Shown: positions 42,132 to 52,167, counted from the stretch's first letter. The stretch: DNA of 56,722 nt from an uncultured Dorea sp. (GCA_910585725.1 CAJUFA010000022.1:1-56722); one strand, 5' to 3'. Notes: generated by a model not told the origin, from the letters alone. Numbers and translations: made by a program.

Positions 42132-43295
42132 TTATTTAATAATTCGAACGCGCAGCACTTCCTTTACATTCTCAAGTTCTTCCGCCACACTATCCGGCAC
42201 CGGGCTGTCGATATCGATCATCGTATATGCGTATTTTCCTTTACTCTTATTCGTCAGATCCGCAATATTCATGTTATCCTTCGCCAGTATCTTCGTAAAC
42301 TGACCGATCATGTTCGGCACGTTTCGATGCAGGAGAAGGAGCCGGGTATTATCTCCCTTAAGACCCATATCACAGTTTGGATAATTTACCGAATTCCTGA
42401 TATTTCCATTCTCCAGATAATCCTTCAACTGTTTTACCGCCATCTTGGCACAATTATCTTCAGACTCTTCCGTGGACGCCCCAAGATGGGGAATTACGAT
42501 CGCGCCTTTCACTCCAGCGGTTACCGGCGTCGGAAAATCTGACACGTAACGCTTTACATGCCCGGACAAGAGGGCGTCTACCATCGCCTCTTCATCCACC
42601 AGTATGTCTCTCGCGAAATTAAGGACCACGACGCCCTTTTTCATCAGCTCAATAGCGTTCTTGTCAATCATCCCCCTGGTCTGTTCTATCGCCGGAACAT
42701 GGATCGTAATGTAATCACAATTCCCGTATAATTCGTCCACCGTCTTTGCGTGACGAATACTTCTTGACAATCTCCATGCGGAATCTACCGATACATACGG
42801 ATCATATCCATACACATCCATACCAAGATTCGTCGCCGCATTCGCAACAAGCACGCCGATCGCTCCCAGGCCGATGACTCCTAATTTCTTGCCTTCCAGT
42901 TCACATCCCGCGAAAGCTTTCTTCGCCTTTTCCGCGTCCTTCGCGATATTGCCGTCTTCCTCATTCTCCTGTACCCAGCTGATGCCGCCGATGATATCTC
43001 TGGAAGCAAGAAGCATGCCTGCGATAACCAGTTCTTTTACTCCGTTGGCGTTCGCTCCCGGCGTGTTGAACACTACGATCCCCTTCTCAGCGCATTCTTC
43101 TAACGGAATGTTATTCACCCCCGCGCCGGCGCGGGCAATCGCCTTAAGCTTCGGCGAAAACTCCATATTGTGCATAACCGTGCTTCTCACAAGAACCGCG
43201 TCCGCTTTTTCCATCGTGCTTACAGGAACATATTCTTCTGTCAGTCTTTCCAGTCCTACGTCAGAGATTGGATTTAGGCAATGATATTTATACAT
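42132..43295 (-). CDS. serA: D-3-phosphoglycerate dehydrogenase
   Basis: A 387-residue NAD-dependent enzyme that oxidises 3-phosphoglycerate in the first step of serine synthesis. Rossmann motif GVIGLGAIGVLVANAA; catalytic residues in LNFARDILVDEEAM (Arg/Glu region) and IPHLGASTEESEDNCA (His). A C-terminal ACT domain (from about 315) could give serine feedback. This short form is common in Clostridia. It starts two bases after the serC stop, with the ribosome site AGAGGAG inside serC. Confidence 0.93.
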   Translation of the reverse strand: MYKYHCLNPISDVGLERLTEEYVPVSTMEKADAVLVRSTVMHNMEFSPKLKAIARAGAGVNNIPLEECAEKGIVVFNTPGANANGVKELVIAGMLLASRDIIGGISWVQENEEDGNIAKDAEKAKKAFAGCELEGKKLGVIGLGAIGVLVANAATNLGMDVYGYDPYVSVDSAWRLSRSIRHAKTVDELYGNCDYITIHVPAIEQTRGMIDKNAIELMKKGVVVLNFARDILVDEEAMVDALLSGHVKRYVSDFPTPVTAGVKGAIVIPHLGASTEESEDNCAKMAVKQLKDYLENGNIRNSVNYPNCDMGLKGDNTRLLLLHRNVPNMIGQFTKILAKDNMNIADLTNKSKGKYAYTMIDIDSPVPDSVAEELENVKEVLRVRIIK

Positions 43296-43297
43296 GA

Positions 43298-44380
43298 TTA
43301 CAAATTCTCCTCTTCAAACTTCTTCATAAATTCAACCAGCGCCTGAACGCCTTCGATCGGCATCGCGTTATAGATACTTGCACGCATGCCTCCCACCGTA
43401 CGATGCCCTTTCAGGTTCTCGAATCCCGCCTCTTTCGATTCTTTAATAAATCTGGCGTCTAATTCCTCGTCTCCTGTTACGAAAGGAACATTCATAAGCG
43501 ACCGGTCTTTTGGCTCTACGGTTCCGCTGAATATCTTACTCTGATCCAGATAATCATATAATATCTTCGCTTTCTTCTCGTTATGCTCCTTCATCGCCGC
43601 AAGTCCGCCCTGTTTCTTAATCCACTTGAATACTTTTCCGCAGATATAGATTCCATATGCCGGCGGCGTATTGTACAGAGATCCTGCGTCCGCATGTGTC
43701 TTGTACTTTAACATTGTCGGCGTCCCCGGAAGCACGTCGTCCGTAATCAGGTCTTTACGGATGATTACGATAACCGTCCCCGCAGGACCGATATTCTTCT
43801 GTACTCCTCCGTAGATAACGCCGTACCTGGTCACATCCACCGGTTCGGACAGGAAACAGGAAGAGACGTCCGCCACCAAAAGCTTTCCTTTGGTATCCGG
43901 CAGTTCTTTATATTTCGTCCCATATATCGTATTATTCTCACAGATATACACATAATCCGCATTTTCGGAGATCGGAAGATCCTTACAATCCGGAATATAG
44001 GAAAACGTCTTATCTGCAGAGGAAGCCACGATATTGACTTTCCCGTATTTTTTCGCCTCTTCGGCCGCTTTCTTCGCCCACTGTCCGGTGACGATATAGT
44101 CTGCTTCCTTATTCTTCATAAGATTCATCGGAACCGCGGCAAACTGCTGCGACGCGCCGCCCTGCAGGAATAATACCGCGTAATCGTCCGGAATCTCCAT
44201 CAATTCACGCAGATCTGCCTCTGCCGTATCGATAATCTCCTGAAACGCCTTTGAGCGGTGACTCATCTCCATGACGGACATTCCTGTTCCATTATAATCT
44301 AACATTTCCTCTGCTGCTTCTCTCAGCACTTCCTCCGGTAATACCGCCGGTCCTGCCGAAAAATTGTACACTCTGCTCAT
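43298..44380 (-). CDS. serC: Phosphoserine aminotransferase
   Basis: A 360-residue PLP enzyme that converts 3-phosphohydroxypyruvate to O-phosphoserine. It starts YNFSAGPAVLPEEVLREA, typical of SerC. MSHRSKAFQEI and LQGGASQQFAAVPMNL bind the cofactor; the PLP lysine is in YGGVQKNIGPAGTVIV. Near the end, GHRTVGGMRASIYNAMP binds the substrate. It is 66 bases after ilvB without a clear terminator between, so it may be on the same transcript. Confidence 0.96.
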   Translation of the reverse strand: MSRVYNFSAGPAVLPEEVLREAAEEMLDYNGTGMSVMEMSHRSKAFQEIIDTAEADLRELMEIPDDYAVLFLQGGASQQFAAVPMNLMKNKEADYIVTGQWAKKAAEEAKKYGKVNIVASSADKTFSYIPDCKDLPISENADYVYICENNTIYGTKYKELPDTKGKLLVADVSSCFLSEPVDVTRYGVIYGGVQKNIGPAGTVIVIIRKDLITDDVLPGTPTMLKYKTHADAGSLYNTPPAYGIYICGKVFKWIKKQGGLAAMKEHNEKKAKILYDYLDQSKIFSGTVEPKDRSLMNVPFVTGDEELDARFIKESKEAGFENLKGHRTVGGMRASIYNAMPIEGVQALVEFMKKFEEENL

Positions 44381-44446
44381 ATTCGTTCCTCACCTTTCTG
44401 ATATATATCATTGCCCCTTCGTTCGGCGCCGCAATCGAAATGATTC

Positions 44447-46126
44447 TTACTTGCCTTTTTCAAGATCCTTTTCATCAAAGACTTCGTCGATCGCTTTGCC
44501 AGGCGCTACCATGGGCCATACCTTGTCGTCGCAGTCGATCTGACAGTCGATAACCACAGGCTTGCCTAATGTCAACGCCCTTGCAAATGCCTCTCTGAAT
44601 TCTTCCTGTGTAGCCGCACGGATTCCTTCCGCTCCCATCGCTTCTGCCAGCTTCACAAAATCTACGGCGTCATTGAGTATGGTTGCCGAATATCTCTGTC
44701 CATAGAACAGATTCTGCCACTGGCGAACCATTCCCAGCACGTGATTATTAATAACAACCTGAATCACCGGAATATTATGGCGGACAGCCGTCGCGATCTC
44801 GTTCATATTCATACGGAAACAGCCGTCGCCGGCAATATTGACCACCGTCTTATCCGGCATACCCGTTTTCGCGCCGAGCGCCGCCCCCAGTCCATAACCC
44901 ATGGTTCCAAGTCCTCCTGAAGTCAGGAGAGTCCTTGGCCTGGCGTAACGATAGAACTGCGCCGCCCACATCTGATGCTGACCCACCTCGGTCACCACGA
45001 TTGCATCGCCCTTCGTCTGGCGGTAAATCTCTTCCACTACATAAGGACCCGTTAAGATATCAGGATGATAAGACAAAGGATAGCGTTCCTTATACTCCAT
45101 AATCTTTCCGATCCATTCCTTATGCTCCTGCTGTTTCAGCCTCTCGTTCAGAATACCAAGCACTGCCTTGATATCTCCGGTCACTCCCTGAGTGATCAGC
45201 ACATTCTTATCCATCTCCGCAGGATCGACGTCAATCTGCAGAATCTTGGCACGACTGGCGAATTTCTTCGCGTTACCGGTTACACGGTCGCTGAATCTTG
45301 CTCCGATTACGATCAGAAGATCGCACTCGCTGACTCCATAATTTGATGTTTTTGTTCCATGCATGCCAAGCATACCGGTATAAAGCGGATCCGTCCCAGG
45401 AAACGCTCCTTTACCCATAAGGGAATCCGTCACCGGCGCGTCTACTTTCCTGACAAAAGCTCTCAATTCCTCGCTGGCGCCGGACAGAATCGCGCCGCCG
45501 CCTACGAAGACGTAGGGTTTCTTTGCTTCCGTAATCAGCGAGACTGCCGCCTCAAGCTCCGCTTCACTCACGTCTTGCGAGGGAACTACCGGCTTAGGCG
45601 TTTCCTTCTGATATTCTGCCTTATTTGCCGTTACATCTTTGGGAATGTCAATCAGTACCGGTCCCGGTCTTCCCTTTTTCGCAATAACGAATGCTTTCCT
45701 GATCGTATCGGCAAGGACATTCACGTCCTTTACTATATAATTATGCTTTGTGATCGGCATTGTGATTCCCGCAATATCAATTTCCTGGAAGCTGTCTTTT
45801 CCCAGAAGGCTTACTCCCACGTTACAGGTAACCGCCACGATGGGAATCGAATCCATATATGCGGTGGCAATGCCTGTCACAAGATTCGTTGCTCCCGGAC
45901 CGCTGGTCGCAAAACATACGCCGACTTTTCCGGTCGCCCTTGCATACCCGTCCGCCGCATGGGCCGCTCCCTGTTCATGGGAGGTCAGAACATGCTTAAT
46001 CTCATCGCTATGTTTGTATAATTCGTCATATACATTCAGGATGGCGCCCCCCGGATAACCAAACACGGTATCGACGCCCTGTTCTTTTAAACATTCGATC
46101 AAAATCTCTGATCCTGTCAACTGCAT
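44447..46126 (-). CDS. ilvB: Acetolactate synthase, large subunit
   Basis: A 559-residue ThDP enzyme of valine, leucine and isoleucine synthesis. I prefer the ATG at 46126 (MQLTGSEILIECLKEQ) because AGGAG is 10 bases before it; an ATG three codons earlier is only one base from that site. Features: FGYPGGAILNVYDEL, the catalytic Glu in SHEQGAAHAADGYAR, and the ThDP motif from AGDGCFRMNMNEIA to VVINNH. No small-subunit gene (ilvN) is adjacent. Confidence 0.94.
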   Translation of the reverse strand: MQLTGSEILIECLKEQGVDTVFGYPGGAILNVYDELYKHSDEIKHVLTSHEQGAAHAADGYARATGKVGVCFATSGPGATNLVTGIATAYMDSIPIVAVTCNVGVSLLGKDSFQEIDIAGITMPITKHNYIVKDVNVLADTIRKAFVIAKKGRPGPVLIDIPKDVTANKAEYQKETPKPVVPSQDVSEAELEAAVSLITEAKKPYVFVGGGAILSGASEELRAFVRKVDAPVTDSLMGKGAFPGTDPLYTGMLGMHGTKTSNYGVSECDLLIVIGARFSDRVTGNAKKFASRAKILQIDVDPAEMDKNVLITQGVTGDIKAVLGILNERLKQQEHKEWIGKIMEYKERYPLSYHPDILTGPYVVEEIYRQTKGDAIVVTEVGQHQMWAAQFYRYARPRTLLTSGGLGTMGYGLGAALGAKTGMPDKTVVNIAGDGCFRMNMNEIATAVRHNIPVIQVVINNHVLGMVRQWQNLFYGQRYSATILNDAVDFVKLAEAMGAEGIRAATQEEFREAFARALTLGKPVVIDCQIDCDDKVWPMVAPGKAIDEVFDEKDLEKGK

Positions 46127-46153
46127 ATCTGTCATTCTCCTGTCTTCAATGTC

Positions 46154-47824
46154 TTATTTCCCAGGTATCTCCAGGATTGCCCCGCGGTTACCGGAGGTTA
46201 CCATCGCCGCATACCTTGCCAGATATCCTGTCGTCACTTTCGGCTCCCGCGGCCTCCATGCTTCTCGTCTCTTTGCCAGCTCCTCGTCTGATACGTCAAT
46301 TTCCAGCTTCAGATTTGGAATATCTATCTTGATAATATCCCCTTCCTCCACCAGCGCGATAGGTCCGCCGACTGCCGCCTCCGGAGATACATGCCCGATG
46401 GAAGCTCCTCTGGACGCGCCGCTGAACCGTCCGTCCGTGATCAGAGCCACGCTGGAACCTAATCCCATTCCTGCAATCGCCGAAGTCGGATTGAGCATCT
46501 CTCTCATACCCGGACCTCCCTTCGGCCCTTCGTAACGGATCACCACCACGTCTCCTGCCGAGATCCTGCCGCCTTTAATCGCGTCAATCGCATCTTCTTC
46601 ACATTCAAATACTCTTGCCGGACCTTCATGGACAAGCATCTCATCTACCACCGCGGAACGCTTCACTACACTGCCGTCCGGAGCCAGATTGCCTTTTAAT
46701 ACGGCAAGACCTCCCGTCTGTGTATACGGATTGTCGATGGGGCGTATAACTTCCGGATCTTTATTTACCGCATCCTTGATATTCTCTCCCACCGTCTTTC
46801 CTGTCACCGTCATACAATCCGTATGAAGCAGATTCTTCTTATTCAACTCTGCCATAACGGCATATACTCCGCCCGCTTCGTTCAGATCTTCCATATATGT
46901 AGGACCTGCCGGAGCCAGGTGACAGAGATTCGGGGTCTTCTCACTGATACCGTTGGCAAAATCTATCTCAAAATCCATCCCGATCTCATGCGCGATTGCC
47001 GGAAGATGAAGCATACTGTTTGTCGAACATCCCAGCGCCATATCTACGGTAAGCGCGTTCAGGACAGCCTTTTCTGTCATGATATCCCTTGGACGGATAT
47101 TCTTCTCCAATAACTCCATTACCTTCATGCCCGCCTGTTTTGCAAGGCGGATTCTCGCAGAATAGACCGCCGGAATGGTTCCGTTTCCGCCAAGTCCCAT
47201 TCCAAGCACTTCTGTCAGGCAGTTCATACTGTTCGCCGTATACATACCGGAACAAGAACCGCAGGTCGGACATGTCTTATTCTCGAATTCGCACAGATCT
47301 TCATCCGTGATCTTACCCGCCGCATTCGCTCCTACCGCCTCGAACATGCTGGAAAGACTCGTTTTCTTTCCTTTAACATGTCCCGCAAGCATAGGGCCGC
47401 CGCTGACGAAGATCGTCGGGACGTTGATTCTTGCCGCCGCCATCAGAAGCCCCGGCACATTCTTATCACAATTCGGCACCATTACCAGGGCGTCGAACTG
47501 ATGCGCAAGCGCCATCGCCTCCGTGGAATCCGCGATCAGATCTCTGGTAACCAGTGAATATTTCATTCCGATATGTCCCATGGCGATTCCGTCGCATACC
47601 GCGATCGCCGGGAATACGATGGGCGTTCCGCCCGCCATGGCGACTCCCTGCTTTACTGCGTTTACGATCTTATCCAGGTTCATGTGTCCCGGAACGATCT
47701 CGTTATAAGAACTTACGATCCCTACCAGGGGACGGTCCATCTCTTCTTGCGTAAGCCCCAGCGCATTAAACAATGAACGGTGGGGAGCCTGCTGCTTTCC
47801 TTTTGTAACTGTATCACTTCTCAT
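46154..47824 (-). CDS. ilvD: Dihydroxy-acid dehydratase
   Basis: A 556-residue iron-sulfur enzyme that dehydrates dihydroxy-acids in branched-chain amino acid synthesis. Cluster cysteines are visible in VPNCDKNVPG and in TCPTCGSCSGMYTANSMNC. SGPGMREM-like GGPGMREMLNP and TDGRFSGASRGASIGH are conserved. The ATG follows AGGAGG by 6 bases. It sits between leuB (30-base gap) and ilvB (27-base gap). Confidence 0.97.
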   Translation of the reverse strand: MRSDTVTKGKQQAPHRSLFNALGLTQEEMDRPLVGIVSSYNEIVPGHMNLDKIVNAVKQGVAMAGGTPIVFPAIAVCDGIAMGHIGMKYSLVTRDLIADSTEAMALAHQFDALVMVPNCDKNVPGLLMAAARINVPTIFVSGGPMLAGHVKGKKTSLSSMFEAVGANAAGKITDEDLCEFENKTCPTCGSCSGMYTANSMNCLTEVLGMGLGGNGTIPAVYSARIRLAKQAGMKVMELLEKNIRPRDIMTEKAVLNALTVDMALGCSTNSMLHLPAIAHEIGMDFEIDFANGISEKTPNLCHLAPAGPTYMEDLNEAGGVYAVMAELNKKNLLHTDCMTVTGKTVGENIKDAVNKDPEVIRPIDNPYTQTGGLAVLKGNLAPDGSVVKRSAVVDEMLVHEGPARVFECEEDAIDAIKGGRISAGDVVVIRYEGPKGGPGMREMLNPTSAIAGMGLGSSVALITDGRFSGASRGASIGHVSPEAAVGGPIALVEEGDIIKIDIPNLKLEIDVSDEELAKRREAWRPREPKVTTGYLARYAAMVTSGNRGAILEIPGK

Positions 47825-47854
47825 GATAAACCTCCTAAACCTATGCTCCTGCTG

Positions 47855-48940
47855 TTAACCAATATTACCCGCGATCAGATCGCCCATCTTATCCGTTTTG
47901 ACCTGCTGCTTTCCTTCCGACATAATGTCAATCGTCCGGTATCCTTCCTCTAATACTTTCGCAACCGCACGCTCGATCGCGTCCGCCTCTTTATCCAGAT
48001 CGAAACTGAAACGCAGCATCATCGCCGCGGACAGGATAGTCGCGATGGGGTTGGCTATGCCCTTCCCCGCGATATCCGGCGCGGAACCGCCGCTCGGCTC
48101 ATAGAGTCCGAATTTCGTCTCATTCAGGCTGGCGCTTGCAAGCATTCCGATGGAGCCCGTCGCCATACTCGCCTCGTCAGACAGGATATCTCCAAACATA
48201 TTCTCCGTAAGGATCACGTCAAACTGTTTCGGATCTTTGACTAACTGCATCGCGCAGTTATCCACAAGCATGTGCTCTAAGGTTACCTCCGGATACTCCC
48301 CGGCCACTTCCTCCACAACCTTTCTCCAGAGCCTGGATGAATCCAGGACGTTCGCCTTGTCCACGCTGGTTACTTTTTTCCTGCGTTTCATGGCTATATC
48401 GAATCCGCGCTTTGCGATCCTGCGGATCTCATGCTCATTATATGTAAGAGAGTCGTACGCCGTCATGACGCCTTTTTCTTCCACGGTCTTCCGTTCTCCG
48501 AAATACAGACCTCCTGTCAGCTCTCTCATGATCATCATATCAAATCCGCCCTCTGTAATCTCCTCTTTAAGCGGACATGCGCCCTTTAATTCATCATACA
48601 GGACTGCGGGCCTTAAGTTCGCAAACAGATTCAGCTCTTTACGAATCCGAAGCAATCCTGCCTCCGGTCTCTTTGACGGTTCCAACTGATACCAGGGCGA
48701 GGTCTTCGCGTCCCCTCCGATGGATCCCATCAATACCGCGTCACACTTCTTTGCCTCCGCCACCGTCTCGTCCGTCAGCGGCACTCCATGCACATCGATC
48801 GACGCGCCTCCCATCAGTAACTGCGTATAATCGCAAGTATGCCCATATACTTTCGCGACCTGATCCAATACCTTCATGGCTTCCGTTACGATCTCAGGAC
48901 CGATTCCGTCCCCTTTGATCACACCGATTCTCAGCACCAT
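47855..48940 (-). CDS. leuB: 3-isopropylmalate dehydrogenase
   Basis: A 361-residue enzyme that oxidatively decarboxylates 3-isopropylmalate in leucine synthesis. It shows VIKGDGIGPEIVTEAM at the start, FANLRPAVLYDEL, MIMRELTGGLYFGER, and the metal- and NAD-binding ENMFGDILSDEASMATGS and YEPSGGSAPDIAGKGIAN. First gene of the leuB-ilvD-ilvB run; leuA, leuC, leuD and ilvC are not in the window. Confidence 0.97.
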   Translation of the reverse strand: MVLRIGVIKGDGIGPEIVTEAMKVLDQVAKVYGHTCDYTQLLMGGASIDVHGVPLTDETVAEAKKCDAVLMGSIGGDAKTSPWYQLEPSKRPEAGLLRIRKELNLFANLRPAVLYDELKGACPLKEEITEGGFDMMIMRELTGGLYFGERKTVEEKGVMTAYDSLTYNEHEIRRIAKRGFDIAMKRRKKVTSVDKANVLDSSRLWRKVVEEVAGEYPEVTLEHMLVDNCAMQLVKDPKQFDVILTENMFGDILSDEASMATGSIGMLASASLNETKFGLYEPSGGSAPDIAGKGIANPIATILSAAMMLRFSFDLDKEADAIERAVAKVLEEGYRTIDIMSEGKQQVKTDKMGDLIAGNIG

Positions 48941-48979
48941 AATCCTCTTCCTTCCTATTATTCAAATACATTAGCCTTT

Positions 48980-49008
48980 ATAATATCCTATTTTTTCGCA
49001 TGTTTCAA
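48980..49008 (-). promoter_or_regulatory. Promoter of leuB-ilvD-ilvB
   Basis: TTGAAA (49003-49008) and TATTAT (48980-48985) on the minus strand are 17 bases apart. The leader before leuB is only about 35 bases, too short for a T-box or attenuator. Confidence 0.65.
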
Positions 49009-49020
49009 GACTTTAATCGA

Positions 49021-49887
49021 CTAAATTTGCCATTTCTCCAGATATGCCTGAAGCTCTGCGTGTCTCTTCTTCGCCTGCTGATATCCATGCTCATAGAAAT
49101 GCTTCAGAGCGTCACAGTCCCTCTCAATACGTGAAACCGTAGGAATACGCGGACTGAACACGAAGATCTTTCCCTCCCGCTCCAACTGTTCCACCAGCCG
49201 GATCTGGCGGTTGTACTCATAATTTCTCCGAATCGTCGCCCGTACCAGTTCCGGATACTTCTTGTATGCCCTCCGGTACAGATCTGCCGCAGCCTGGGAC
49301 GTCGGTTTTTTGCGATATCCCGGATTCCTGGTCAGAACCACTATAATCCTTTTATTTCCAAGTTCTATCGCCCGGCCCACCGGAATCGAATCCGCCAGCC
49401 CTCCGTCCAGATAAGGCGTTCCGTCCACATTCACGATGGGAGCCACCAAAGGCATGCTGCAGGATGCCCGGCAGATCTTCATGAGCCGCGCTTTGTCCTG
49501 CCGTTCTGTCATATATTCCGCCTGTCCGGTCTCACAATTCGTCGTAACTATCTCACATTCCATCCCGGAATTAAAATACGTATCATAGTCGAAAGGAAAA
49601 TATTCGTTGGGATATCTGTCGAATATCATATCCATATCCATCAGGCTCTTTTCTCGTATAAATTTCCGGAATCCATGGTAATAGCTGTATTCCCGCTCCT
49701 TATGAATCATACAGTCCCTGGTTCTTCCTATCTGCCTTGATACGTAATCTACCCCGTTACAGGCGCCGGCAGACACTCCGATCACATGAGACGTATACAG
49801 CCCCTGCTCCATCAGATAATCTAAAACCCCTGAGGTAAATACCCCTCTGGTTGCCCCGCCTTCCAATACCATTGTCGCTTTTATCAT
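49021..49887 (-). CDS. Patatin-like phospholipase
   Basis: A 288-residue lipid acyl hydrolase of the patatin family (RssA/YjjU-like). The oxyanion loop LEGGATRGVFTSG, the nucleophile elbow GVSAG and the catalytic Asp in YLDGGLADSIPV are all present. No signal peptide is seen, so it is cytoplasmic or membrane-peripheral. It ends just before the leuB promoter and is probably transcribed separately from the amino acid genes. Confidence 0.9.
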   Translation of the reverse strand: MIKATMVLEGGATRGVFTSGVLDYLMEQGLYTSHVIGVSAGACNGVDYVSRQIGRTRDCMIHKEREYSYYHGFRKFIREKSLMDMDMIFDRYPNEYFPFDYDTYFNSGMECEIVTTNCETGQAEYMTERQDKARLMKICRASCSMPLVAPIVNVDGTPYLDGGLADSIPVGRAIELGNKRIIVVLTRNPGYRKKPTSQAAADLYRRAYKKYPELVRATIRRNYEYNRQIRLVEQLEREGKIFVFSPRIPTVSRIERDCDALKHFYEHGYQQAKKRHAELQAYLEKWQI

Positions 49888-50028
49888 GAACGATACCTCT
49901 TTTCCTGTAATAAATTTGTATTGTTTTACACTATTTTTCCCTTTGCTATTATATACCTATTTTCTTGTTCCGTACAGCCGTTCTCTTTCGATTTAAGTTA
50001 CTTTTCATATATTAACCGGCAAACATCC

Positions 50029-50057
50029 TTGCTATTTCTTTCCATATTTGGTAAGAT
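50029..50057 (+). promoter_or_regulatory. Promoter of the ABC-F gene
   Basis: TTGCTA (50029-50034) and TAAGAT (50052-50057) are spaced by 17 bases, about 38 bases before the start codon. Confidence 0.55.
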
Positions 50058-50095
50058 AGGCGAAGTAATTTAAAAAATAAGGAGTAGGGAAGCAT

Positions 50096-51730
50096 ATGAT
50101 CAGTACAAACAATATAACATTACGGGTGGGAAAGAAAGCCCTGTTTGAAGACGTCAATATCAAATTCACCGAAGGAAACTGCTACGGTCTGATCGGCGCA
50201 AACGGAGCCGGCAAATCCACGTTCTTAAAGATCCTCTCCGGGCAATTGGAACCAAGTAAGGGCGAGGTCGCCGTCACTCCGGGCGAACGCCTCTCCTTCT
50301 TACAGCAGGATCACTTCAAATACGACGAATATCCCGTCCTCGACACGGTTATGATGGGAAACGCACGCCTCTATGAGATTATGAAAGAAAAAGAAGCCAT
50401 CTATGCCAAGGAAGATTTTACAGATGAAGACGGAATCAAAGCCAGCGAATTAGAGGGAGAATTCGCCGCTATGAACGGCTGGGAAGCAGAGTCAGACGCC
50501 GCCTCCCTTTTGAACGGTCTTGGAATCCCTTCCGAGATGCATTACGAGATCATGCAGAACCTGAACGGACCCGAGAAGGTAAAAGTTCTTCTCGCCCAGG
50601 CCCTGTTCGGTAATCCGGATATCCTTCTGCTGGACGAGCCGACCAACCATCTGGATCTGGACGCAATCGCATGGCTGGAGGAATTTCTGATCAATTTTGA
50701 AAACACTGTCATCGTAGTATCTCACGACAGATATTTTCTGAATAAAGTCTGTACCCAGATCGCGGATATCGACTACGGTAAGATCAAGCTTTATGCCGGT
50801 AATTATGACTTCTGGTACGAATCAAGCCAACTGCTCATCCGGCAGATGAAAGAAGCTAACAAAAAGAAAGAAGAAAAGATCAAGGAATTGCAGGAATTTA
50901 TATCCCGCTTCAGCGCCAACGCTTCCAAATCCAAACAGGCAACCTCCAGAAAGCGAGCGTTGGAAAAGATACAATTGGACGACATCCAGCCTTCCAGCCG
51001 TAAGTATCCGTACATTGATTTCCGTCCGAACCGGGAGATCGGCAACGAGGTGCTTACCGTCGAGAATCTAAGCAAGACCATCGACGGGGAGAAAGTCCTG
51101 GATAATCTCTCTTTTACTTTAAACCATGATGACAAAGTCGCTTTCGTAGGCGGCAACGAGCTTGCCAAAACCACTCTTTTCCAGATTCTGAGCGGCGAGA
51201 TGGAGCCGGACGAGGGAACTTATAAATGGGGAATCACCACTTCTCAGGCATATTTCCCGCAGGACAGCGGTGAAGAATTCGAGAATGATTACACGATCGT
51301 AGAATGGCTGACCCAATATTCAGAGGAAAAAGACGTCACTTATGTACGCGGTTTCCTGGGACGAATGCTTTTCTCCGGCGACGACGGAGTCAAACGGGTC
51401 CGCGTACTCTCCGGCGGCGAGAAGGTACGGTGCCTCCTCTCTAAGATGATGATCTCCGGCGCAAACGTCCTGCTTCTCGACGAACCGACCAACCATCTGG
51501 ACATGGAAGCGATTACTGCGCTGAACAACGGACTGATCAAGTTCCCCGGCGTGCTCCTGTTCTCGTGCAGGGATCACCAGATCGTTCAGACAACGGCAAA
51601 CCGTATCATGGAGATCGTTCCCGGCGGAAAGCTGATCGACAAGATCACGACTTATGACGAATATCTGGCAAATGATGAGATGGCCCGAAAACGGTATACC
51701 TACAGTTTCCAAAGCGAAGAAGAAGATTAA
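50096..51730 (+). CDS. ABC-F family ATPase (YbiT-like)
   Basis: A 544-residue soluble double-ATPase without membrane domains, of the ABC-F group that acts on ribosomes. Domain 1: GANGAGKSTFL, degenerate signature LNGPEKVKVLL, LLLDEPTNHLDLD. A charged linker follows (about 245-300, KEANKKKEEKIKELQEF). Domain 2: GGNELAKTTLF, LSGGEKVRCLL, LLLDEPTNHLDME. The weak first signature and the KTT Walker A are features of the YbiT-like branch, not a defect. Likely a translation factor; antibiotic protection is possible but nothing points to it. Confidence 0.9.
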   Translation: MISTNNITLRVGKKALFEDVNIKFTEGNCYGLIGANGAGKSTFLKILSGQLEPSKGEVAVTPGERLSFLQQDHFKYDEYPVLDTVMMGNARLYEIMKEKEAIYAKEDFTDEDGIKASELEGEFAAMNGWEAESDAASLLNGLGIPSEMHYEIMQNLNGPEKVKVLLAQALFGNPDILLLDEPTNHLDLDAIAWLEEFLINFENTVIVVSHDRYFLNKVCTQIADIDYGKIKLYAGNYDFWYESSQLLIRQMKEANKKKEEKIKELQEFISRFSANASKSKQATSRKRALEKIQLDDIQPSSRKYPYIDFRPNREIGNEVLTVENLSKTIDGEKVLDNLSFTLNHDDKVAFVGGNELAKTTLFQILSGEMEPDEGTYKWGITTSQAYFPQDSGEEFENDYTIVEWLTQYSEEKDVTYVRGFLGRMLFSGDDGVKRVRVLSGGEKVRCLLSKMMISGANVLLLDEPTNHLDMEAITALNNGLIKFPGVLLFSCRDHQIVQTTANRIMEIVPGGKLIDKITTYDEYLANDEMARKRYTYSFQSEEED

Positions 51731-51781
51731 TCCTTCTCTTAATGACAGATATATAATATCAGAAAGATTATGTTAGAAACG

Positions 51782-51845
51782 TGCGCCGCCAGGCGCACAA
51801 CAGAAAAAGCGTGGGGCCAGGCATAAGCTTCGGCCACACGCTTTT
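51782..51845. terminator. Two consecutive hairpins after the ABC-F gene
   Basis: GTGCGCC/GGCGCAC (51782-51798 approximately, 4-base loop) is followed by a longer stem, AAAAAGCGTGGGGCC with GGCCACACGCTTTT (51804-51845). The second has A/T runs on both sides and probably terminates both the ABC-F gene and the converging yajC transcript. Confidence 0.8.
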
Positions 51846-51861
51846 ATTCCTTCAAAGCTCT

Positions 51862-52167
51862 TTATTCTGCAGACGCCTTCTCAACCTGGGCGATCGCCGA
51901 CTTCTGCATCGGAATACGGCAGTTACGGTTGCTTCCGAACTCTACGATCACATCACTGTCACTGATATCGATAATAACCCCATAGAAACCGCTTGTTGTA
52001 AGCACTGTATCGCCGACTTCCATATCGGCAATCATCGCCTGTACTCTCTTCTGCTCTTTCTTCTGCGGTCTCATGAATATAAAGTAAAAACCGCCGAAAA
52101 TAACCGCATATACAACAATCAACAATGCCCAATTCGCTCCTGCGCTCTGTGTCGCTAATGCATACAT
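51862..52167 (-). CDS. yajC: Preprotein translocase subunit YajC
   Basis: A 101-residue single-span membrane protein that associates with SecDF in protein export. One N-terminal helix (about 11-31, ANWALLIVVYAVIFGGFYFI) is followed by MRPQKKEQKRVQAMIADMEV and the conserved GDTVLTTSGFYGVI beta domain. It lies 57 bases after tgt; tgt-yajC linkage is widespread in bacteria. secDF is not in the window. Confidence 0.95.
   Translation of the reverse strand: MYALATQSAGANWALLIVVYAVIFGGFYFIFMRPQKKEQKRVQAMIADMEVGDTVLTTSGFYGVIIDISDSDVIVEFGSNRNCRIPMQKSAIAQVEKASAE

Noticed and set aside
48941..49020. A leucine or branched-chain T-box before leuB
   Set aside because: No AGGGTGGNACCGCG-like sequence and the leader is too short.
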